Assembly (NCBI GenBank): GCA_044464175.1
Contig: JBIQLO010000111.1
Location: forward strand, 1 to 12,825
Source: JBIQLO01 sp044464175
GTDB taxonomy: Bacteria > Planctomycetota > Phycisphaerae > Tepidisphaerales > Tepidisphaeraceae
Direction of reading: 5' to 3'
Length of the DNA: 12,825 nucleotides
A program made the translations under genes and the position numbers. Below are positions 5,237 through 11,811 of the stretch, one piece after another (the stretch's first letter is position 1; every line of letters begins with the position of its first letter). The notes under the pieces were generated by a model. The model worked only from the letters and a program-made list of their open reading frames with translations, was not told where the DNA came from and did not search any database.

Positions 5237-6403
5237 ATGGCGGATCATCAAGGCATTGCAAAATTGGCGTTGGAGGATGGAACGGTCTTCACCGGACGGG
5301 CCTTTGGCGCCAAGGGAACCTCCGAAGGGGAAGTGGTCTTTAATACCTCCATGAGCGGGTATCAGGAAATCCTGACCGATCCCTCCTACAAGGGGCAGAT
5401 CGTCACGATGACCTATCCCCTCATCGGCAATTATGGGGTCAACCGGCAGGACATCGAGTCGCGCCGCCCGCAGGCCTCCGGGCTCATCATCAAGGAGCTC
5501 TCACCGGTCGCCTCCAACTACCGCTCCGACATGACGCTGGATGAATATTTGAAGGAGAACGGTGTCATCGGCATTGAGGGGATCGACACCCGCGCCCTGA
5601 CGCGGCGCCTGCGGATCGACGGCTCGATGCGGGGGGTGCTCTCCACCGAAATCCTGGACGACCGCCAACTCGTGGAGCGGGCACGGCACGCCGCCACCAT
5701 GGCCGGTGCCGACTGGGTCCAGGCGGTCAAGCCGGAAAAGTCCTACGAATGGGATGAGGACCGCGGTCAGTGGAAAAAAGTGGCCGAGCGGGGCGATGGG
5801 CTCCATGTGGTCGCCCTCGACTGCGGTGCCAAGCACAACATCCTCCGCCATTTCGCCGACCGTGGCGTGCGCGTCACGGTGCTCCCGGCCGATGCCTCGG
5901 CCGAGGAAATCCTCAGTCACAGCCCCGATGGGATTTTTGTCTCCAACGGACCCGGCGATCCGGCCGTACTAGACTACGCCGTCCGCCCGCTGAAGCAGGT
6001 GCTGGATCAGGTGCCGATCTTCGGCATCTGCCTGGGGCACCAGCTGTTGGCCCAGGCGATCGGGGCCAGGACCTACAAACTGAAATTCGGCCACCGCGGC
6101 GGCAATCAGCCGGTCAAAAACCTGCAAACCGGCCGGGTGGAAATCACCAGCCAGAATCACGGGTTCGCCGTGGACCGGGAGTCGCTTGAATCCGCCGGCG
6201 GCGTGGTGACGCACATCAACCTGAATGACAACACCATCGAGGGCTTCCGCCATAAGACACTGCCGGTCTTCAGTGTGCAGCATCATCCCGAAGCCAGCCC
6301 CGGCCCGCACGATGCGGCCTATCTCTTCGACGCCTTCGTCGAAATGATGAAGACCAAAAAACCGCTGGACCCCCAGCGCCTCAAAGAGCTGCAAAATACA
6401 TAA
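5237..6403 (+). CDS. carA: Carbamoyl-phosphate synthase small (glutaminase) subunit
   Basis: 388 aa, the usual length for CarA. It hydrolyses glutamine and passes ammonia to CarB, which makes carbamoyl phosphate for pyrimidine and arginine synthesis in the cytoplasm. The N-terminal half is the CPSase small-chain domain (KLALEDGTVFTGRAFGAKG start, FNTSMSGYQEILTDPSY at 35-51, TYPLIGNYGVN at 59-69). The C-terminal half is a class I glutamine amidotransferase: VALDCGAKHNILR (192-204), VSNGPGDP (235-242), the nucleophile Cys265 in FGICLGHQLLA, and the His350/Glu352 pair in HHPEASPGPHDA. All catalytic residues are present. The ATG at 5237 gives the standard N-terminus and has no Shine-Dalgarno sequence. 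The gene stands alone: carB and other pyrimidine or arginine genes are not in the window, and the gene after it belongs to a separately promoted operon. Confidence 0.98.
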   Translation: MADHQGIAKLALEDGTVFTGRAFGAKGTSEGEVVFNTSMSGYQEILTDPSYKGQIVTMTYPLIGNYGVNRQDIESRRPQASGLIIKELSPVASNYRSDMTLDEYLKENGVIGIEGIDTRALTRRLRIDGSMRGVLSTEILDDRQLVERARHAATMAGADWVQAVKPEKSYEWDEDRGQWKKVAERGDGLHVVALDCGAKHNILRHFADRGVRVTVLPADASAEEILSHSPDGIFVSNGPGDPAVLDYAVRPLKQVLDQVPIFGICLGHQLLAQAIGARTYKLKFGHRGGNQPVKNLQTGRVEITSQNHGFAVDRESLESAGGVVTHINLNDNTIEGFRHKTLPVFSVQHHPEASPGPHDAAYLFDAFVEMMKTKKPLDPQRLKELQNT

Positions 6404-6516
6404 ACCTAGCCACCGCATTGATTGACAAACCTGCCGGCGGCCCCGCCCAAGCCGTCGCGCGGTCAACGACCTCGCCGCCAACCAAGGTCCCTGGCGGGTA
6501 TGGCTCCACTTTTTTG

Positions 6517-6544
6517 TTGACAGGACCAGGCAAACCGTTATCAT
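6517..6544 (+). promoter_or_regulatory. Sigma70 promoter of the GntR operon
   Basis: TTGACA at 6517-6522 is a perfect -35 and TATCAT at 6539-6544 matches -10 at 5 of 6, with a 16-nt spacer. The predicted start, near 6551, falls on the first base of the palindromic operator. This is the strongest promoter-like sequence in the window. Confidence 0.7.
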
Positions 6545-6550
6545 CTTCGG

Positions 6551-6569
6551 TTGGTGGTAGGACCACCAA
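6551..6569 (+). promoter_or_regulatory. FadR/GntR-type palindromic operator
   Basis: TTGGTGGTAGGACCACCAA is a perfect 8-bp inverted repeat around a 3-nt centre. It contains the TGGT-N3-ACCA core that is characteristic of FadR-subfamily GntR operators. It sits at the predicted transcription start and 15 nt before the regulator's own start codon, the expected place for autorepression. A degenerate relative overlapping the -35 box at 6514-6530 matches it at 12 of 17 positions and shares the 7-mer AGGACCA, possibly a weak second site 37 bp upstream. Confidence 0.75.
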
Positions 6570-6584
6570 TCGACAGGAGGCCTC

Positions 6585-7253
6585 ATGCTGGAAATGGAAC
6601 CGGTCAAGCGATCGCAGTTGACCACGCAGGTGATCGATCGCATCAAGCAGTATATCGAATCCAACCAGCTTCAGGCCGGAGCTCAGTTGCCTGGCGAGCG
6701 GGAACTGGCCCGCACCCTTGGCGTGAGCCGGAACGTCACCCGCGAGGCAATCCGCGCGCTGCAGGCGACCGGCATTCTGGACATCCGCCCGGGCAACGGC
6801 GTCTTTGTGGCGGACTTCAATTACGGGGATATCACCGCCCACCTGAGCTTTGCCATCGGCCGCCAGCCGCGCGAGTTCCGGCATTGGGTCGAAGCCCGGG
6901 CCGTCATGGAGCGGGCCATCGTGGAACTGGCCACGCCCCGCATCACGCCGGCGCAGATCGAACGGCTGGAAGCCTCCATCCGGCAGTTGGACCGAGCCGA
7001 ATCGTTCGAGGCGGACATGGCCGCCGACCTGGATTTCCATCGCTGCCTGGTGGAAGTGACCGGCAACCCGGTCCTGATGGAACTGATGTCCTTCCTGGCC
7101 CAGTTTTTCCAGGAGGCCCGGCGGCTCAAGGGATCCCGTTTCGGCGGGGTCGATGAGCACCGGGCGGTGATCGCGGCCATTAAGCGAAAGGACGCCAAGG
7201 AGGCCGGGCGGCTGATGGAAGAGCATGTAAAGCGGTGGAATCAGGTCGGGTAG
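6585..7253 (+). CDS. GntR-family transcriptional regulator, FadR subfamily (FCD domain)
   Basis: 222 aa cytoplasmic DNA-binding regulator. AGGAGG at 6575-6580 fixes the start. Residues about 9-76 form the winged helix-turn-helix, with the GntR signature LPGERELARTLGVSRNVTRE (35-54) and the wing GILDIRPGNGVFVAD (63-77). Residues about 96-217 form the helical FCD ligand domain. Its metal ligands are all present: Asp148 and His152 (D-x3-H), His192 and His214. FCD regulators of this kind usually bind small carboxylates or sugar acids next to the metal; the ligand here is unknown. The palindrome at its transcription start suggests it represses its own operon. It is followed 34 bp later by the pseudopilin gene. 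Confidence 0.93.
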   Translation: MLEMEPVKRSQLTTQVIDRIKQYIESNQLQAGAQLPGERELARTLGVSRNVTREAIRALQATGILDIRPGNGVFVADFNYGDITAHLSFAIGRQPREFRHWVEARAVMERAIVELATPRITPAQIERLEASIRQLDRAESFEADMAADLDFHRCLVEVTGNPVLMELMSFLAQFFQEARRLKGSRFGGVDEHRAVIAAIKRKDAKEAGRLMEEHVKRWNQVG

Positions 7254-7287
7254 CCGTTGCAAAAGCACATCTCATCAAGGAGCGACC

Positions 7288-7977
7288 ATGCATCGGGACA
7301 GAGGCTTCACGCTTGTCGAATCGCTCGTGGTGATCGGGATCATAAGCATTTTGATTGCAATGCTTCTGCCGGCACTCAACAAGGCGCGCCAGGCGGCGGC
7401 GCTGGTCGACTGCCAGAGCCGCCTGCGCCAGGTGGGGCAGGCCAGCGCGATCTATCAATCGGAGTTCAAGGGATGGATCGTCCCCCCGGCCACCACCGGC
7501 AGCACCGCCACCTATTTCGGCAACGTCTTTGGCGAATACCTGGTGGACCGGAAGCTGATCGTCAAAAACCCGTGGAAAAAGGGGATCGATCCCAACAGAA
7601 ATATGACCCACTGTCCCCAGGACACCACCGTCTCGGATGGGAGCAGCACGGTAGACCCCTGGTGGGGATACAACCCGCGCGACTACACCTGGAGCTACTC
7701 CCCCAATTACCGGCTCTATTACCTTCCCCACGGCCTGAAGGTCTCCGGCCTGCGCAAGCCGCCCGGCGAATTGATGTTCATGACGGAAGGGAACTATTAC
7801 TACACCAGCGTCTCAACCCCGCCCAAAAAGATTGTCTCCATCGCGCAGATGATGCTGCGGCACATGGACAATGATATGGCCAACGTCCTTTTCTTTGACG
7901 GGCATGTGCAGTCCGTGCGCGCGGGAGATCAGCAGGCGGTCGCCTGGTACGGGGCGGCGGCCGATTTTGGAGGATAG
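7288..7977 (+). CDS. Pseudopilin-like protein with prepilin N-terminal cleavage/methylation domain
   Basis: 229 aa. AAGGAG at 7277-7282 supports the start. The N-terminus is a class III prepilin signal: a basic leader of six residues, cleavage between Gly6 and Phe7, Glu11 at mature position 5, and a hydrophobic helix to about residue 30 (LLPALNKAR). The C-terminus carries RHMDNDMANVLFFDGHV (191-207), the planctomycete/verrucomicrobial prepilin-processing motif normally written H-X9-DG; here eleven residues separate His192 from Asp204-Gly205. A THCPQD motif (107-112) is also typical of the family. Such proteins are processed by the prepilin peptidase and thought to assemble with a type II-secretion-like machinery. 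It ends 4 nt before the secreted hydrolase-like gene, and its last codons supply that gene's ribosome-binding site, so the two are translated together. Confidence 0.9.
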   Translation: MHRDRGFTLVESLVVIGIISILIAMLLPALNKARQAAALVDCQSRLRQVGQASAIYQSEFKGWIVPPATTGSTATYFGNVFGEYLVDRKLIVKNPWKKGIDPNRNMTHCPQDTTVSDGSSTVDPWWGYNPRDYTWSYSPNYRLYYLPHGLKVSGLRKPPGELMFMTEGNYYYTSVSTPPKKIVSIAQMMLRHMDNDMANVLFFDGHVQSVRAGDQQAVAWYGAAADFGG

Positions 7978-7981
7978 TGCC

Positions 7982-10390
7982 TTGAACTTTGCATACGCCC
8001 TGAAAAATCATCGAATCGTTGTCGCCGCGCTGACGCTGTTCCTGCTGGCGGCGGCTCCCGCCCCGGGCCAGGCGGCGGACCCGCCCGGGGGATCCGTGCT
8101 GATTGAAGACAACTTCAGCCAGTCTCCGCTGGGCCTGCCACCGAAGGGGTGGAGCATGTCCAGCTATGGCGGAGGCGAGGCGCAGGTGACCGACCAGGTC
8201 TCCATGCGGGGCGTCGATCCGGCCGACGCCGGGCGGAGCGTGCGGTTCACCCGCAAAACCGAAGCCTCCGGCGTCGCGGCGCGAAAGTATTTCAAATTGC
8301 CCAAAAATACCGCCCGGATCATCATCTCCGCCTGGGCGAACACGGAGAACAAGAACGGCGTCTTTTATCCGATCATCATCGGCGAATGGTGCGCCAAACT
8401 GGGTTTTGGGCGGGATCAAAAACTTTTCTATTCCCAAAAAGGCCCGGACGGCAAGGAGCAGCTCAAGACCTTCGACACCTATGTCCCGGAGCATTGGTAT
8501 CACTTCAAGGTGGCGGTGGACCTGGAAAGGGACGCCTATGACTTCTGGCTCAATGACAAACCGGTTGCGCAGAATATTCCGCTGATGAAGCCGGCCAAGG
8601 CGCTCAATTCCGTCATGGTCAGCACCGGCGGCGGCACGGGGGGTGAAGCGCTGCAAAAGAGTTACCTGGCCAATATCCGCCTCACCGTCCTCCCCGGCGA
8701 CGGCGCGGCCGCTACCGAGCCGGCCCGCCATTTCTCCCCCGACCTGACGCTCCAATCGTTCGGAGCGCCGATCGTCTATGGTCATGCCGAGTCACGGCTG
8801 AAAAACGTCTTCCCCCTCGGCGTGGAGTTCATCGTCGGGCGGTACATGACCAACGCCAAATGGCGCTGGTATGTCTTCTATGGCCGGCCGCGCTCCTCCG
8901 GACGGCTGGACGCGATGGGCCGTGACATGCACTACCGCGATCTTCGGCTCCCCGTCCCGGGCAAGGGGAAATACACGGTGGCGTTGCGCCTGCCCAACGT
9001 GCGCCGCACCGGTGTTCCGCCGGAGATGATGGCCATCGACATCAAGCGGCAGGGGGATGCCGCCTTCGACCGGATCACCTGGCGCAACGACCGCCCCGAC
9101 CCGCAGGAATGGGTCACCTGGAAACAGGTGGACCTGGATGGCCGCCCTCTGCTGGTGCAACACCCGCGCGGCTATATGTCGGGCCTCAGCGGCGTGCGCT
9201 TCACGCCGGCCGCAGCGGGTGAAGCGGCGATCACGATCACCGGCGACGCCTTCGTCGATCTGCTTCGCTCGGCCAATGCGCTTTATGAGCAGGACAACCC
9301 CGCCGACGTGGCGGCATATCTGGATGAAATGTTCGCCAAGCTCAGAAAGCTCAATGTCCAGGTGGTCGGCATGAACGCCCCCAGCATCACCGCCGCCCGC
9401 ACCTATCTCGACAAGGCCGAGGAATACAAGCTGAAGGTGATCCTTTTCATCAACGCCCAGTACCTGCCGATCCAGAAAGAGGCCGATGCCCTGGCCGCCA
9501 CCGACCCGCAAAAGGCCCAGGCTCTGGTCAAGGCAAAAATCCGCCCCTTCGTCCAGGCCGTGAAGGACCACCCCGCGCTGCTGGCCTATCGCATGAACGA
9601 TGAGCCGTTCGTCGAGGAGATTGGCGGCTATCGCGCGCTCCATCAGGCGCTGGCCGAACTCGATCCTGCCCATCCCGGCATCTCCCTGATGTGCCGCGAC
9701 GGCTGGAACGGCGGCAACCGGCGCGGGCCGGACAACATGAAAAAGATCGTCGATGGCGTGGGGGAGGATGTGCTCTACAACGATCTCTATCCGATCCGCA
9801 ACCCGCCGGAAGACAGCCTGAAATTCCTCGACCGTTTCGCCTGGTGCCTGGAGGATGACCAGCGCCAGGCCGGCGGCCGCCCGCTCTGGATCATGGGGCA
9901 GACCTATCACTATCGCCAGGAGCTGCGCGACCCCACCCCCGCCGAGATTCGCGTCCAGGCGTATCTCTCCATCGCCCACGGCGCCACCGGCATGATCTAC
10001 TACCAGTACAACGGCGAAGCCCCTTCGCTGTTTGATGCCGAGGGAAACCCCAACGCCAGCCATGCCGAACTGGGCAAGGTGCTGGGCGAATTGCATCAAC
10101 TGGCGCCTTTGCTGCTGACCCTGCAGCGCGTGAAGCTGGATGCCAAAGTCCCGGGCGACCTCGATCTTCAAGGGTTCATCGGGCCTGATGGAACCCGCTA
10201 TCTGATCCTCGTCAGCAAAGAGGTGCTCCAGGAACGCCGGGTGAATCTGCGGCTGCCGGCGGCGGGAATCAACGGTATTGTGGATGTGCGATCCGGCCGC
10301 CGCCTGCCCTCCGACTCCCAGGGCAACCAGATCGCCGTCGAGTTAAAGCTCGCCCCCGGCGACGGGCGGGTTCTGAAGCTGGTGAAATAA
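7982..10390 (+). CDS. Secreted protein with beta-sandwich-like and TIM-barrel glycoside hydrolase-like domains
   Basis: 802 aa. A TTG start at 7982 is chosen because GGAGGA (7969-7974) lies 7 nt upstream and it opens a signal peptide (KNHR, hydrophobic 12-25, cleavage near AQA at about 30-32). The in-frame ATG at 7871 lies inside the pseudopilin gene and would mask the signal. Residues about 35-238 look like a LamG/concanavalin-type domain (DNFSQ start, HWYHFKVAVDLERDAYDFWL at 171-190). About 258-425 is a second beta-rich region. About 435-690 looks like a TIM barrel: KLNVQVVGMNAPS, YKLKVILFINAQY, ALLAYRMNDEP with the candidate acid Glu541, PLWIMGQTYHYR, and ATGMIYYQYNGEA. About 715-802 is a C-terminal beta domain. 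The layout is that of a large glycoside hydrolase of unassigned family; the substrate cannot be told. It ends with two tandem TAA stops. Confidence 0.82.
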   Translation: MNFAYALKNHRIVVAALTLFLLAAAPAPGQAADPPGGSVLIEDNFSQSPLGLPPKGWSMSSYGGGEAQVTDQVSMRGVDPADAGRSVRFTRKTEASGVAARKYFKLPKNTARIIISAWANTENKNGVFYPIIIGEWCAKLGFGRDQKLFYSQKGPDGKEQLKTFDTYVPEHWYHFKVAVDLERDAYDFWLNDKPVAQNIPLMKPAKALNSVMVSTGGGTGGEALQKSYLANIRLTVLPGDGAAATEPARHFSPDLTLQSFGAPIVYGHAESRLKNVFPLGVEFIVGRYMTNAKWRWYVFYGRPRSSGRLDAMGRDMHYRDLRLPVPGKGKYTVALRLPNVRRTGVPPEMMAIDIKRQGDAAFDRITWRNDRPDPQEWVTWKQVDLDGRPLLVQHPRGYMSGLSGVRFTPAAAGEAAITITGDAFVDLLRSANALYEQDNPADVAAYLDEMFAKLRKLNVQVVGMNAPSITAARTYLDKAEEYKLKVILFINAQYLPIQKEADALAATDPQKAQALVKAKIRPFVQAVKDHPALLAYRMNDEPFVEEIGGYRALHQALAELDPAHPGISLMCRDGWNGGNRRGPDNMKKIVDGVGEDVLYNDLYPIRNPPEDSLKFLDRFAWCLEDDQRQAGGRPLWIMGQTYHYRQELRDPTPAEIRVQAYLSIAHGATGMIYYQYNGEAPSLFDAEGNPNASHAELGKVLGELHQLAPLLLTLQRVKLDAKVPGDLDLQGFIGPDGTRYLILVSKEVLQERRVNLRLPAAGINGIVDVRSGRRLPSDSQGNQIAVELKLAPGDGRVLKLVK

Positions 10391-10437
10391 TAAAACGGCG
10401 CATCTGCCCGGTTTCAATGAAAGATGGGATTTCCACG

Positions 10438-11787
10438 ATGACCGACCTTCTGCCTCCCCACACCAGCGCCCTCTCCAACACCGGTTGGCGGCGATACGAA
10501 CGGGCCAAGCAGCTCATCCCCGGCGGCACGCAACTGCTCAGCAAGCGCCCGGAGATGTTTCTGCCCCAGGAATGGCCCTGTTACTACAGCCGCGCCAAGG
10601 GATGCCATGTGTGGGACCTGGACGGCCGCCAATACGTGGACATGACCACCAGCGGCATCGGCGCCTGCCTCCTGGGCTATGCCGATGAGGAAGTGGACGC
10701 CGCCGTCAAGCAGGCCATCGATCGCGGCGGCATGTGCACGCTCAACGCTCCCGTGGAAGTGGACTTGGCGGAGTTGCTGCTGGAGCTTCACCCCTGGGCC
10801 CATCAAGCCCGCTTCCTGCGCACCGGTGGCGAAGCCATGGCGGCCGCCGTCCGCATCGCCCGCGCTGCCACCAACCGCTCGCGCATCGCCTTCTGCGGCT
10901 ACCACGGCTGGAGCGACTGGTACCTGGCGGCCAACCTCTCCCACGAAAAAGCGCTGGATGGACATCTGCTTCCCGGTCTGGCGCCCCGCGGCGTCCCGCG
11001 CGAACTGGCCGGCACGGCCGTCCCATTTCGCTACAACCGGATCGAGGAACTGGAGGCGATTGCCGCCGATGCCGCCGCCCCTCTGGCGGCCATTGTCCTG
11101 GAGCCGATGCGCATGACCGCGCCGGCCGATGGTTTTCTGGAAAAAGTGCGCCGCGTCGCCGACCGGACCGGCGCGGTCCTGATCGTCGATGAAATCTCCG
11201 CCGGCTGGCGCAGCCACCTCGGCGGCCTGCATCTAAAGCTCAACGTCCGGCCCGATATGGCGGTCTTTGCCAAGGCGATGTCCAATGGCTACCCCATGGC
11301 CGCCATCCTCGGCGTCGCGCCGGTGATGCAGGCGGCCCAGGAGAGTTTCATCAGCAGCACCTTCTGGACCGAGGCCCTGGGCCCCACCGCCGCCCTGGCC
11401 ACCATCCGCAAGCTGCGGCGATGCGATGTGCCCGCCCACACCGCCGCCATCGGACAACTCGCGCAATCCACCTGGAACCAGGCCGCCCAGCGGCATCACC
11501 TGAACATTACCATTAACGGCCTGCCCGCGCTCTGCTCGTTCACACTCAATTATGGCGATCAGGCCCAGGCGCTGCAGACCCTCCTCACCCAGGCCATGCT
11601 GGAGCGGGGCTATCTGGCCAACACCACCTTCTATCCCACGCTGGCGCACACGCCGGCCGTCATGAACGACTACGCCGACGCCCTCGATGAAAGTTTTGCG
11701 CTCCTGAAAGAGGCGATGGAGCGCAATGAAGTCATGGACCGGCTGCATGGTCCCGTGGCCCACCGCGGCTTCAGCCGCCTCACTTGA
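10438..11787 (+). CDS. Class III PLP-dependent aminotransferase, glutamate-1-semialdehyde aminomutase-like
   Basis: 449 aa from the ATG at 10438, preferred for a weak GGGA 8 nt upstream; an ATG at 10417 would add 7 residues with no ribosome-binding site. Fold type I PLP enzyme: phosphate-binding TGGEAMAAAVRIAR (129-142), YHGWSDWY (155-162) stacking on the cofactor, Asp251 in IVDEISAGWR, and the Schiff-base Lys279 in FAKAMSNGYPMAAILG. The A-K-x-M-S-N-G-Y-P form and YHGW are typical of HemL-like relatives found in nucleotide-sugar and surface-glycan gene sets, rather than true HemL, which normally has GKIIGGG-P and a GHADS motif. A biosynthetic role on a keto-sugar or cyclitol is therefore inferred. 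It lies 47 bp after the hydrolase-like gene and 24 bp before a second aminotransferase. Confidence 0.88.
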   Translation: MTDLLPPHTSALSNTGWRRYERAKQLIPGGTQLLSKRPEMFLPQEWPCYYSRAKGCHVWDLDGRQYVDMTTSGIGACLLGYADEEVDAAVKQAIDRGGMCTLNAPVEVDLAELLLELHPWAHQARFLRTGGEAMAAAVRIARAATNRSRIAFCGYHGWSDWYLAANLSHEKALDGHLLPGLAPRGVPRELAGTAVPFRYNRIEELEAIAADAAAPLAAIVLEPMRMTAPADGFLEKVRRVADRTGAVLIVDEISAGWRSHLGGLHLKLNVRPDMAVFAKAMSNGYPMAAILGVAPVMQAAQESFISSTFWTEALGPTAALATIRKLRRCDVPAHTAAIGQLAQSTWNQAAQRHHLNITINGLPALCSFTLNYGDQAQALQTLLTQAMLERGYLANTTFYPTLAHTPAVMNDYADALDESFALLKEAMERNEVMDRLHGPVAHRGFSRLT

Positions 11788-11811
11788 ATGAAAGCTGTAA
11801 CAGGAACGAAG

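Noticed and set aside
6475..6503. Terminator for carA formed by CCGCCA (6475-6480) and TGGCGG (6492-6497)
   Set aside because: The stem is only 6 bp with an 11-nt loop, and the T-run begins 13 nt after it, so it does not look like an intrinsic terminator.
8792..10171. A 459-codon minus-strand open frame, and similar long antisense frames at 475-1632 and 11830-12735
   Set aside because: They lie opposite genes with clear domains or ribosome-binding sites. Long antisense frames are expected in GC-rich coding DNA, and their translations show no motifs.
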